NCBI GenBank assembly: GCA_017469955.1
Contig: JAFUFJ010000004.1
Span: forward strand, 62,001 to 126,000
Reading direction: 5' to 3'
Source: Prevotella sp.
GTDB taxonomy: Bacteria; Bacteroidota; Bacteroidia; Bacteroidales; Bacteroidaceae
Length of the DNA: 64,000 nt
Of the stretch, positions 1 to 8,586 are shown in pieces (position 1 is the first letter of the stretch; each line of letters begins with the position of its first letter). The notes under the pieces were generated by a model that was not told where the DNA came from, made no database searches, and worked only from the letters and a program-made list of their open reading frames with translations. The position numbers and the translations under genes are program-made.

Positions 1-1257
1 GTGGGTTGCGGGCAAGTTATAGCGCAGTCCGATGGTTTGATAGAACCGGCTCTCGTCGATGTCGGCAATGTATCCCATGCGTCTGTATAGGTAAATGCCG
101 GCACTGACAGGCACAGAAAAGTGGCGGAAGAACACCTCATGTCGGGCACCAATGCCAACAACATGGGGTGAGTATCGGTAGCCTTCATGCCCGCCTTCGC
201 GGTCGAACTGGCCGATTCTGTAGGCATAATGGGCGTAGGCGTAGCCCACTTCCAGCCCGCTGGCATGCAGCAAATGGTAGCGAACCATCGGTGCAATGCT
301 CACGAAGGGTGACGCATAGAGGGGAGTCTTGTTGCTGTGGAACGCCTTGAAATGGTCGAGCAAGGTCTTGAACCCGCTCCCTCCAGCCACTTCGAGGTAA
401 GCCTTCCTCCCCTCAAAGGGCTGTCTGGCGCCCGTCGCGGAGGCCTCTTGACAGACAGCTTGCAGGTCATATTGCAGGCCGACAGTAGGCCCTATCGTGT
501 TGATGCCAAGGTTAGGACGGTCGAGAGTGCCGTTGCTGTAGTGCTTGAAGTCGGCTCCAAGTGAGACGCTCCACTGAGGGTTCAGCCGGTAACGGACCAC
601 TACTCCCGCCCCGAAGAAAATCGAAAGACGGGCGCCTATCTGCTCGTTGTCGATGTTGTCGCGCTCGTCAAAGGGGTCGGTGCAATAGGAAACTCCGTTC
701 TGAAGGTCAACTCCCACGGCCAGATTCCCCCGCCTGAAGAAGTCGTATTGCATGCCTCCGTAGAGGGTTATCAGCCTTCCGATGCGCGAATCGTAGGGAG
801 TTGAAGGGCGCGAGAGGTGCACATGAGTGAAATCGGCCACACTGATGCCGGCCTGAAGCATTGGATAGCCCATCGCCCTGTCATAGGGATTGCCGGCAGC
901 AGGCATTGGCTTCCACAGCAGACGGGCATCGAAACAACTCGTTCCATAGCTGTGAAGAATCTCTTTGTTATAGGGACCTTTGGGGATGAGATAGCTCACA
1001 TTTGCCGTAGCTTCGACCGAAAAGACACCCTTCGATGCCTCTTTTTCGCCCCAGACTTCCATGCCTTCACCGGCATCACCGGCAGCTTCCGAATGGAGAA
1101 GCCATCGGATTGAGTCGGGCTCAGACGCCTTTCCTGCCACACACGAAAGCCACGTCAGCAGCAGAACCAGTGCTGTCGTACGGCAGACACAGCGCCACTC
1201 TCCCTCAGAAGAAACGATGTGTGCCGGCCAGAAGAAGAAGCTTTCGTTGTTTGACAT
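1..1257 (-). CDS. PagL-like outer-membrane protein (acyloxyacyl hydrolase family), C-terminus cut by window edge
   Basis: This is a minus-strand gene whose last ~30 codons lie outside the window; 419 codons are visible with no stop. The start at 1257 is the first ATG after an in-frame TAA. A hydrophobic stretch at about residues 28-42 suggests a signal peptide, preceded by an unusually long N-terminal arm. Mid-protein it reads HYSNGTLDRPNLG, the His-x-Ser-Asn motif of PagL-type lipid A deacylases, where His and Ser are catalytic. No Glu is visible at the position expected for the third PagL catalytic residue. It aligns along its whole length with the protein at 55594-56868 (shared SYLIPKG, HSYGTS/HSFGTS, HASGLEV and YQTIGLRY segments). 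A beta-barrel location is inferred; enzyme activity is uncertain. Confidence 0.75.
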   Translation of the reverse strand, partial: MSNNESFFFWPAHIVSSEGEWRCVCRTTALVLLLTWLSCVAGKASEPDSIRWLLHSEAAGDAGEGMEVWGEKEASKGVFSVEATANVSYLIPKGPYNKEILHSYGTSCFDARLLWKPMPAAGNPYDRAMGYPMLQAGISVADFTHVHLSRPSTPYDSRIGRLITLYGGMQYDFFRRGNLAVGVDLQNGVSYCTDPFDERDNIDNEQIGARLSIFFGAGVVVRYRLNPQWSVSLGADFKHYSNGTLDRPNLGINTIGPTVGLQYDLQAVCQEASATGARQPFEGRKAYLEVAGGSGFKTLLDHFKAFHSNKTPLYASPFVSIAPMVRYHLLHASGLEVGYAYAHYAYRIGQFDREGGHEGYRYSPHVVGIGARHEVFFRHFSVPVSAGIYLYRRMGYIADIDESRFYQTIGLRYNLPATH

Positions 1258-1311
1258 AGCCGTCTTTTAAATCTTACAATGTCGTCTTTTGTATTTGACA
1301 TGGTCGCCTTT
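1246..1311 (-). repeat. three 22-bp tandem units overlapping the start codon of the PagL-like gene
   Basis: Read on the minus strand, three consecutive 22-bp units (1290-1311, 1268-1289, 1246-1267) each begin AAAGRCGRC and share ATGTCAAA or a close variant. The last unit contains the ATG at 1257. The core resembles family A units that read AAAGACGATC (see 8437-8458). Confidence 0.7.
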
Positions 1312-1318
1312 AAGAAAA

Positions 1319-1355
1319 TAACTGCCGATGGAGCCTGGCGCTCCACCAGCAGTTA
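1319..1355 (-). terminator. Terminator after the M16 peptidase gene
   Basis: Outer arms TAACTGC/GCAGTTA enclose an inner TGGAGC/GCTCCA pair. On the minus strand the hairpin is followed by a T-rich run (TTTTCTTA), as expected for intrinsic termination of the gene ending at 1402. Confidence 0.75.
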
Positions 1356-1401
1356 TTGCGAGTCTTTCTCCCTGATGTGGGGTCCAGACCAAAGGTTTTT
1401 C

Positions 1402-4224
1402 TTATTCTTCTGTCTCCTCAGGCAGCATGATGACGGTCACCTTGTTGCCAGAATTGAGGAACTCCTTCATGAATTTCTCGATGTCGGCAGGCGTCGTCTC
1501 AGAGACAATCTTCTTATAGTCGGTGTGAGAGTCGATGCCATACTTCTGGAAACGATGGATGATGCCGTTCCAGTACTGGTTGGTCTTGGCACGGTCGTCA
1601 GCCTGCTTGAGCATCACTTCCTTCACCTTTTGCAGCATTTCAGCATCGCAAGCCTCGGCCAAAGCGGGCACCTCGGCATTCATAATATCGATAGCTTCCT
1701 GCTTCTTCTCGGGCTTCATCGGGCAGTATGCCAGCAACACCACTTGATGGAAATCGTCGTCAATGCTGGCCGATCCCTGTGCGCCACATGTGTATGCTGC
1801 GCTGGCTTCCTCACGAATCTTCTTCAGATAAACCATTGAAAGCACCTGTCCGGCTATGTCTGCACAGATTGAATTCTCAAGCGTGTAGGGCATATCGTTA
1901 TTGTGCCAAATCATGTAGGCATTGGCTTTAGGCGTTTCCATCTTACGGGTGAAGATGTTGTCTACTTGTCCTTCAACCATGTTTGTGACACGTTTGCTGT
2001 GCACAACCTTGCCCTTTGCCGGCAGCGAACCGATGTATTGACAGACGAGAGGCTTGATGGAGTCGACGTCGAAGTTGCCCACTATGCGGAAGGTCCAGTC
2101 CTTTACATTGGCTGTACGCTCCTTGGCAATGGCGAGAATGCGGTCGTAGTCCACCTTCTTCAGCAAGTCAACCGTCATAGGAGCGAGGCGATGGTTGTGG
2201 CCATAGAGCGTCGCTGTGAGCGAGTCTGACAAGGCAACTTCGGGAGTAAGGTCGCGGTTCTTCAGCGCAACTTCAAGCTGATTCATCAGGTTGTCATAGG
2301 CTTTCTGGTCTTTATTGATGCCGGTGAAGTAGAGATAGAGCATCTGGAACATCGTCTCCACGTCTTTCGGTGTGGCATTTCCGTCAACACTCATGTACTT
2401 CTGGCCCATGGTCAAGTTGGCGTTTGCTATCTTTCCTGCCAGAGCTTTCTGGAGTTCTGTGCTCGAGAAGTTTGCCAGTCCACTCACACCAATCACGTTG
2501 TCGAAGAGCTGAATGTTGGCATAATCGCCCTCGCCATACAACGATTGTGCGCCAGGACCCTCACCATCAAGTATCACTTGGTCCTTCTTATAATCAGTTG
2601 GTAGGAGCGTAACCTTGGTGCCATTGGAAAGATATAGCTCGGTGTATCCGAACTTTTCATTCTTTATTTCCTTTTTGATCTTGCCTGGTTTCGGCAGCTT
2701 TGCCAGCAAGGGTTCGTCCTTTACGTTGTCGACAAAGGCAGTGATCTCTTCGGCGCGTGCCTCGTTTACGGCCTTGAGCAGTCCCTCTTTCGTGGGATAG
2801 TTGTCGTCGGCCTCGATGTTAAAGGATATGATGACCATGTTGGAGTCGTTCTTTGGCAGGAGTTCAGCCATGATGTTGTTGACGGCTTCGAGTGGCATCA
2901 TGGGCACCATTTGTGTCATTGTCTGGTATCTATAGTCGATGGAAGGCATCGGCTCATTATTGAGAAAATGCTCACGATACTGCACATAGAACTGCTCATT
3001 GAAGCGCTTTTCCTTGTTGGAATATTGTTTTTCAAGCTGACTAAGGTAGTTCTCCTTGTAGCGATCGTACTCAGTCTCGGTGAAACCGAACTCTGCTGCC
3101 TTGCGGGCTTCGATGAGTACTGCCTTTAGAGAGGCTTCTGTGAGGCTCATTTCCTTGGGCATTGCGGAGAGCGTGAAGGCGTCTTTAGTCTTGGCAAAGA
3201 TATAGTTGCCGTAGTCGGCGTCGGCCGATGTGAACGGTGCTTCTGGCTCTTGTGCGGCTTCGCGCAGGCGGTTGTTGAGCATTCCGACGGCTGCGTTGAT
3301 CATGTATTTGGTGAGAAGATAGCCTACGTTGTCTTTCATCTCGTCGGGAATGGGGTCGCTCTTGAACATGATGTCAATGCCGTTGACGGTCATTTCCTTG
3401 TCTTTGTCGATGATGACGATGGGCTCTGCGGTGTCGGGCACGGGCTCATCAACTACAGGAAGGGCGTTTTCGGGGTTCTTGATGTCGGCGAAAAGCTGTT
3501 TGATGACGGCCTCTGTATGGTCGACATCCACATCTCCGACGATGATGAGTCCTTGGTTTGAGGGGTGATACCACTTCTGATAATAGTCGCGAAGCTCCTG
3601 AGGCTTGAAGTTGTCGACCACCTCCATGAGTCCGATAGGATAGCGTACTCCGTATTTAGAGTTAGGATAGAGGGCCGGAAGGTTGCGCTCAAACATGCGG
3701 CTTGAGGCAGAAGTACGCAGACGCCACTCCTCATGTATGACCCCACGTTCTTTGTCTATTTCCTCAGGATCGAGAGAAAGTCCGGTCGACCAGTCGCGAA
3801 GTATGAGCAGGCATGAGTCGAGTGAAGCCTGATTTGTGGTAGGAACGTTGTTGATATTGTACACGGTCTGGTCGATAGAGGTATAGGCATTAAGGTCGCG
3901 ACCGAACTCAACTCCGATCGAACGGAGATACTCAATGAGTCCGTTTCCTTTGAAATTGTCGCTGCCATTGAAGGCCATATGCTCCAGGAAGTGGGCCAGT
4001 CCACGCTGTGACTCCTCTTCTTGTATCGAGCCAACCTTCTGTGCGATGTAGAAGTTTGCACGGTGTTCTGGCCAATTGTTGTGGCGGATGTAGTAGGTCA
4101 ATCCGTTCTCAAGTTTACCGATTCGCACGTCGGGATCGGCGGGAACCGGCGGCATTTGCATCTGCGCCTGGGCCAGAGATGCCACGGCGAGCAGAGCCGT
4201 TACGAATAGATGTCTTAGTCTCAT
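1402..4224 (-). CDS. M16 family zinc peptidase (insulinase/pitrilysin type), secreted
   Basis: The product is 940 residues. A signal peptide occupies about residues 1-20 (LLAVASLAQA). The inverted zinc-binding motif HFLEH is at residues 78-82, with acidic residues about 75 further on (VIHEEW) that would supply the third zinc ligand. The length and second-half repeat fit a double M16 clamshell in one chain, in which the C-terminal half is usually non-catalytic. Role: periplasmic or exported oligopeptide degradation (known for the family; substrate unknown here). It has its own -7 box at 4319-4326 and a terminator at 1319-1355, so it is probably monocistronic. Confidence 0.9.
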   Translation of the reverse strand: MRLRHLFVTALLAVASLAQAQMQMPPVPADPDVRIGKLENGLTYYIRHNNWPEHRANFYIAQKVGSIQEEESQRGLAHFLEHMAFNGSDNFKGNGLIEYLRSIGVEFGRDLNAYTSIDQTVYNINNVPTTNQASLDSCLLILRDWSTGLSLDPEEIDKERGVIHEEWRLRTSASSRMFERNLPALYPNSKYGVRYPIGLMEVVDNFKPQELRDYYQKWYHPSNQGLIIVGDVDVDHTEAVIKQLFADIKNPENALPVVDEPVPDTAEPIVIIDKDKEMTVNGIDIMFKSDPIPDEMKDNVGYLLTKYMINAAVGMLNNRLREAAQEPEAPFTSADADYGNYIFAKTKDAFTLSAMPKEMSLTEASLKAVLIEARKAAEFGFTETEYDRYKENYLSQLEKQYSNKEKRFNEQFYVQYREHFLNNEPMPSIDYRYQTMTQMVPMMPLEAVNNIMAELLPKNDSNMVIISFNIEADDNYPTKEGLLKAVNEARAEEITAFVDNVKDEPLLAKLPKPGKIKKEIKNEKFGYTELYLSNGTKVTLLPTDYKKDQVILDGEGPGAQSLYGEGDYANIQLFDNVIGVSGLANFSSTELQKALAGKIANANLTMGQKYMSVDGNATPKDVETMFQMLYLYFTGINKDQKAYDNLMNQLEVALKNRDLTPEVALSDSLTATLYGHNHRLAPMTVDLLKKVDYDRILAIAKERTANVKDWTFRIVGNFDVDSIKPLVCQYIGSLPAKGKVVHSKRVTNMVEGQVDNIFTRKMETPKANAYMIWHNNDMPYTLENSICADIAGQVLSMVYLKKIREEASAAYTCGAQGSASIDDDFHQVVLLAYCPMKPEKKQEAIDIMNAEVPALAEACDAEMLQKVKEVMLKQADDRAKTNQYWNGIIHRFQKYGIDSHTDYKKIVSETTPADIEKFMKEFLNSGNKVTVIMLPEETEE

Positions 4225-4318
4225 GTCTTGAATGTTTTGTTATTTTGATGTTTCTTTGATGCGTCTGACGGCCTGAAATGCTGTCGTTCCTACACGGAGA
4301 CGACTGACATTGACGGTG

Positions 4319-4326
4319 CAAAGTTA
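4319..4326 (-). promoter_or_regulatory. Bacteroidetes -7 box for the M16 peptidase gene
   Basis: TAACTTTG on the minus strand followed by CA, about 95 bases upstream of the ATG at 4224. Confidence 0.6.
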
Positions 4327-4492
4327 CATTTTATCTGCCGAATATGCAAGAAAAGAAGTTCGCTTTTGTTTGCAGACAGTGCGCAATAGTTGCCCGTCAG
4401 CGGGAGGAAGCGGCCGGAAAACCGCATCGAAGTCAAACATTTTTACCCGAAAATCCTGTCAGAAAAAATGCGCGTTCCAGCTCAAGGAAACG

Positions 4493-4690
4493 CTCTTTGC
4501 TGCCCTTTCACGGCCAGAAGCGTGAGGGTTCATCGCGAGAAAACGGCTCTTTCTGCCCAGGAAACCTAAGCTTTCTGCCGATGAACCCTCAGCATTCTCG
4601 CCGACAACCGGCAGACTTCTCGCCATGAAAGGGCAGACTTCTTGGCTGCAACCCTTAGCTTTCTCGGCAAGAAGGAATGAACGTTTTCGG
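4493..4690. repeat. Family B 22-bp ladder (about nine degenerate units)
   Basis: Consecutive 22-bp units run from 4493 to 4690, the best matching GAACCC-TAGCTTTCTCGGC (for example 4559-4580, 4581-4602, 4647-4668). The array contains nested inverted repeats. GCCCTTTCACGGC (4502-4514) pairs with GCCATGAAAGGGC (4622-4634). TGAGGGTTCATCG (4523-4535) pairs perfectly with CGATGAACCCTCA (4580-4592). The rest of the 800-base spacer (4225-5028) holds the two promoters; I see nothing recognisable in 4713-4930. Confidence 0.75.
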
Positions 4691-4940
4691 AAGAAAACTT
4701 CTAACTCAATGACTGTCATTTGGTTATTAAAATCGTTCATAACTCGAAAATTCCGGACGAAAATATTTCTTCCTCCGAATTTTCCACGCACGTTGCACTG
4801 AAAAAAGGGTGTTTGTCAAGAAAATTCTGCCCACCGACACTATACAGACGGGCACCGTCCGAAACCCGCTTCCATGACCAAACCGCCAGGCTCGGCGAAT
4901 AATCGTGCCGCGTTTTCTTTCCGATTTCAACTTTTATTGC

Positions 4941-4948
4941 TACCTTTG
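4941..4948 (+). promoter_or_regulatory. -7 box for the pfkB-argS genes
   Basis: TACCTTTG followed by CA, 80 bases before the ATG at 5029. Confidence 0.65.
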
Positions 4949-5028
4949 CACCGCAAACAAAAGCCGTCGGCAGCAACTGAAGGCTTCGGAAAACCGCCGG
5001 CAGCAACACCAAACAACCATTGCAACAC

Positions 5029-5910
5029 ATGAAAGATATCTGCTGTGTGGGCCACATCACCCGCGACAGGATTGTGACTCCACGCCAAACAGTCTATATG
5101 TCGGGAGGCACATCCTTCTATTTTGCCTATGCGCTCAACCAGCTTCCAAGGCGTGTTTCGTTCGAACTCGTCACCAAACTGGCCGAGGAAGATATGGCAG
5201 CTGTCAGCCAGATGAGGGACAGAGGCATCGACGTTCGTGTCTATCCAAGCCGTCAAACCGTCTTTTTTGAGAATAAATATGGCGAGAATCAAAACGAGCG
5301 AACTCAGCGGGTTTTGGCAAAAGCCGACCCGTTTGAGATCAGCGAAATGAGCGAGGTCGACGCCCGAATCTACCATCTTGGCACCCTCTTGGCCGACGAC
5401 TTCTCAAAGGATGTCGTCAGGTTTCTTTCCACCAAAGGCCGTATTTCAATCGATGCGCAAGGCTACCTGCGGGCCGTCGACGGCGAGAAAGTCAACGCAG
5501 TAGACTGGCAAGACAAGCTCGAGATACTCGCCTATACCGACATCATCAAGGTGAACGAACACGAAATGAAGGTCATCACAGGCAGCAATGATCCCTATGA
5601 AGCAGCACGAAAGTTGGCCGGATGGGGCGTGAAAGAGGTCGTCGTAACACTCGGAAGCGAGGGATCAATCATACTTGCCAACGGCCATTTCTATGACATT
5701 CCTGCCTATCGACCCAAAGAAATCGTCGACGCAACAGGCTGCGGCGACACCTATGCAGCAGGCTATCTATACTGTCGTTCACAAGGAATCAGCTTCGCAG
5801 AAGCAGGCCGTTTCGCCGCCGCCATGTGCACTTTAAAACTCGAACACAGCGGACCCTTCGACCGAACCATCGCCGAAGTAGAGCAGCTGGCTGCCTCTGA
5901 CAACCCATAG
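5029..5910 (+). CDS. PfkB family carbohydrate/nucleoside kinase
   Basis: The product is 293 residues, of ribokinase (PfkB) type. The N-terminal strand carries CCVGHITRD, and MSGGTSFYFA corresponds to the family's GG substrate motif. Near the C-terminus is the anion-hole signature DATGCGDTYAAGY with the likely catalytic base D240. The ATG at 5029 is preferred over an in-frame TTG at 5020. It phosphorylates a sugar or nucleoside with ATP in the cytoplasm; the substrate cannot be told from the sequence. The gene follows the promoter at 4941 and lies 56 bases before argS, with which it is probably co-transcribed. Confidence 0.85.
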   Translation: MKDICCVGHITRDRIVTPRQTVYMSGGTSFYFAYALNQLPRRVSFELVTKLAEEDMAAVSQMRDRGIDVRVYPSRQTVFFENKYGENQNERTQRVLAKADPFEISEMSEVDARIYHLGTLLADDFSKDVVRFLSTKGRISIDAQGYLRAVDGEKVNAVDWQDKLEILAYTDIIKVNEHEMKVITGSNDPYEAARKLAGWGVKEVVVTLGSEGSIILANGHFYDIPAYRPKEIVDATGCGDTYAAGYLYCRSQGISFAEAGRFAAAMCTLKLEHSGPFDRTIAEVEQLAASDNP

Positions 5911-5966
5911 AAACACCCCCTCAACTCATATCTCCATCAGAAAATCCTTTTAACCTCCAACAGAAC

Positions 5967-7808
5967 ATGAATATCGAAACCACCATCCTGAGCAGCGTCA
6001 CTGCTGCCATCAAGGAACTCTACGGGCAAGACGTGCCCGAGAAGATGATACAACTCCAGAAGACTCGCAGCGAATTTGAGGGACACCTCACGCTCGTTGT
6101 CTTCCCCTTTCTTAAGATTTCTCGCAAAGCACCCGAAGCTACCGCACAGGAAATAGGCCTCTGGATGCAGCAGAACTGTAAGGCTGTCGAGGCATACAAC
6201 GTGGTAAAAGGCTTCCTCAACATGGTCGTTTCACCACAAGCATGGGCACAACTGCTGAGCGACATCGACGCCAATCCCACCTTCGGCTACAAGGCTTCTA
6301 CCGATGAAAACCCGCTCGTCATGATCGAATATTCATCGCCCAACACCAACAAACCCCTCCATCTCGGACACGTTCGCAACAACTTGCTCGGATGGTCGCT
6401 GGCAAAAATCATGGAGGCTAACGGCAATCGTGTCGTTAAAACCAACATTGTCAACGACAGAGGCATCCATATATGCAAGTCAATGTTGGCATGGAAGAAG
6501 TGGGGAAACGGTGAGACTCCCGAGACGTCCGGCAAGAAAGGCGACCATCTTATCGGCGACTACTACGTGGCTTTCGACAAGCATTACCGCGAGGAAGTGA
6601 AGACTCTCATGGCAGAAGGCATGCCGGAGGAGCAGGCAAAGCAGGAAGCTCCGCTCATCAAAGAGGCTCATGAAATGCTCGTTCTCTGGGAAAAGGGCGA
6701 CAAAGAGGTGCGCGATCTCTGGGAGAAGATGAACGGATGGGTGTATGAAGGCTTCGATGAGACCTACAGAATGATGGGTGTATCGTTCGATAAAATCTAC
6801 TATGAGAGCCAGACTTACCTCAAGGGCAAGGCCAAGGTTGAGGAGGGACTTGCCAAAGGACTCTTCTTCAGGAAGGACGATAACAGCGTGTGGGCCGACC
6901 TCACCAATGAGGGTCTCGACCAGAAACTCCTGCTCCGCTCCGACGGAACGAGCGTCTATATGACCCAGGACATCGGCACAGCCGAGATGAGATACGAAGA
7001 CTACCCCATCGACAAGATGATCTATGTCGTGGGCAACGAGCAGAACTACCACTTCCAAGTGCTCTCCATCTTGCTCGACAGGCTGGGCTTCAAGTGGGGA
7101 AAAGAGCTCGTTCATTTCTCATATGGCATGGTAGAGCTGCCCAATGGAAAGATGAAGTCGCGCGAGGGAACGGTCGTTGATGCCGACGATCTGATGGCCT
7201 TGATGGTCAGCGATGCCCGCAAGACGTCCGAGGAACTGGGCAAGTTTGCCGATATGACGGAAGAAGAGCGCGACGACGTCGCACGCATTGTCGGCCTTGG
7301 AGCCCTGAAATACTTCATACTAAAGGTTGATGCACGCAAGAACATGCTCTTCAATCCCGAGGAGTCTATTGACTTCAATGGCAATACCGGACCCTTCATC
7401 CAGTACACTTATGCCCGCATCCGCAGCATCCTTCGCAAGGCTGATGCCGCTGAACAGTCGCCGTCGAGCCCCGGACAGCAGGCCGTTCAGGAGCAGAAGG
7501 GTGCCGAAAACGCTCAAGACAGCATGCTCAGCTATCCGTACAACGGCAAGGAAATCGAGCTCATCCAGAAGATGAACGAGTTTGCTGCCGTAGTAGAGCA
7601 GGCCGGAAAGGACTACTCTCCCAGCGGCATTGCAAACTATTGCTACGAACTGACGAAACTGTTCAACCAGTTCTACCACGACTATAGCATCCTGAATGCT
7701 GAGACCGAAGAGGCTAAACAGACCCGCCTCGTGCTGGCCCGCAACGTTGCCAAGGTGCTCAAGAACGGCATGGCTCTCCTTGGAATAGCAGTTCCCGAGC
7801 GCATGTAA
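5967..7808 (+). CDS. argS: Arginyl-tRNA synthetase
   Basis: The 613-residue product is of normal length for a class I ArgRS. An N-terminal additional domain (about 1-100) precedes the HIGH-type motif HLGH at 132-135 (NTNKPLHLGHVRNN). The Rossmann core contains TQDIGTAEMRYEDY, and KMKSREGT near 394-401 stands in for KMSKS. The C-terminal anticodon-binding helical domain ends in ALLGIAVPERM, a typical ArgRS end. It charges tRNA-Arg with arginine. A short Ser/Pro/Gln-rich insert (about residues 493-512) interrupts the C-terminal region. It is probably transcribed with the upstream PfkB gene. Confidence 0.97.
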   Translation: MNIETTILSSVTAAIKELYGQDVPEKMIQLQKTRSEFEGHLTLVVFPFLKISRKAPEATAQEIGLWMQQNCKAVEAYNVVKGFLNMVVSPQAWAQLLSDIDANPTFGYKASTDENPLVMIEYSSPNTNKPLHLGHVRNNLLGWSLAKIMEANGNRVVKTNIVNDRGIHICKSMLAWKKWGNGETPETSGKKGDHLIGDYYVAFDKHYREEVKTLMAEGMPEEQAKQEAPLIKEAHEMLVLWEKGDKEVRDLWEKMNGWVYEGFDETYRMMGVSFDKIYYESQTYLKGKAKVEEGLAKGLFFRKDDNSVWADLTNEGLDQKLLLRSDGTSVYMTQDIGTAEMRYEDYPIDKMIYVVGNEQNYHFQVLSILLDRLGFKWGKELVHFSYGMVELPNGKMKSREGTVVDADDLMALMVSDARKTSEELGKFADMTEEERDDVARIVGLGALKYFILKVDARKNMLFNPEESIDFNGNTGPFIQYTYARIRSILRKADAAEQSPSSPGQQAVQEQKGAENAQDSMLSYPYNGKEIELIQKMNEFAAVVEQAGKDYSPSGIANYCYELTKLFNQFYHDYSILNAETEEAKQTRLVLARNVAKVLKNGMALLGIAVPERM

Positions 7809-7884
7809 CAACCCGTCCAAGGCCTGAAGCGGACGGCTCGCGACACTGTTTCGCCTGCCGGATGCCGGCATTTCACCAAGAAAC

Positions 7885-8349
7885 ATGAACTTACAGAATC
7901 CTCCTGACTATCGCAACGACACCGTCTTGCCACTGCACATGGACGTAAAGGCCAAGGCATGGGCCGTCGATGCGGCCTGCTCGGGCAACCCGGGTCCGAT
8001 GGAATACCAAGCCATCGACCTGCAAACGGGCGCCCAGGTGTTCCACTACGGGCCGGTATACGGCACTAACAACATCGGCGAGTTCCTCGCCATCGTGCAT
8101 GCACTGGCCCTGATGGAGCAGAAAGGCATCCATGACAGGACCATCTACAGCGACTCATACAATGCCATCCTGTGGGTGAAGAAGAAGCAGTGCAAGACTA
8201 AACTCGAACGCAACCCGCAGACAGAAGCCCTCTATCAGGTCATCCGACGGGCCGAAAACTGGCTGCGAACGCATGCCGTCACCACGCCTATCCTCAAGTG
8301 GGAGACCTCGAAGTGGGGCGAGATACCGGCTGACTTCGGCCGTAAATAA
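7885..8349 (+). CDS. Ribonuclease H family protein (RNase HI fold)
   Basis: The product is 154 residues. RNase H active-site carboxylates are visible in order: D29 (VDAACSGNPGP), E66 (NNIGEFLAI), D90 (YSDSYNA) and D150 near the C-terminus (GEIPADFGRK). All four metal ligands are therefore present, and it should cleave RNA in RNA:DNA hybrids. A start at M19 is possible because the first 20 residues are poorly conserved-looking. It lies 76 bases after argS and ahead of a strong hairpin terminator, so it is probably the last gene of that unit. Confidence 0.85.
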   Translation: MNLQNPPDYRNDTVLPLHMDVKAKAWAVDAACSGNPGPMEYQAIDLQTGAQVFHYGPVYGTNNIGEFLAIVHALALMEQKGIHDRTIYSDSYNAILWVKKKQCKTKLERNPQTEALYQVIRRAENWLRTHAVTTPILKWETSKWGEIPADFGRK

Positions 8350-8373
8350 CAGAGAAGACGATGATTTTACCAT

Positions 8374-8409
8374 AAGAAAGCTTTCACTCGCCAAGGTGAA
8401 AGCTTTCTT
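8374..8409 (+). terminator. Intrinsic terminator after the RNase H gene
   Basis: A 14-bp stem AAGAAAGCTTTCAC / GTGAAAGCTTTCTT with an 8-base loop, followed by GTTTTG. It lies between convergent genes and could act on both strands. Confidence 0.85.
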
Positions 8410-8414
8410 GTTTT

Positions 8415-8524
8415 GTGGAGAAACGGTGCCTTTCCGGGAGTGAAAGACGATCTTTTATGCGACAATAGATGATGTTTTGCGAGGCAATAGATCATCTTTT
8501 GCGAGGCAATAGATGATGTTTTGC
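8415..8524. repeat. Family A 22-bp ladder between convergent genes
   Basis: Five abutting 22-bp units: 8415-8436 and 8437-8458 (degenerate), then 8459-8480, 8481-8502 and 8503-8524. The last three share GGCAATAGATSATSTTTTGC. The core is a near-perfect palindrome, GCAAAAGAT-N-ATCTTTTGC. Confidence 0.9.
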
Positions 8525-8586
8525 ATGCAGAATCCGTTGGGTCGCGGACAAAAGAGCAAAGCCTTCAGGGCTTTCTTCGGCAGACA

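Noticed and set aside
8437-8524. Arrays of short repeats resembling a CRISPR
   Set aside because: Units abut without unique spacers, diverge at every copy, and no cas genes are nearby.
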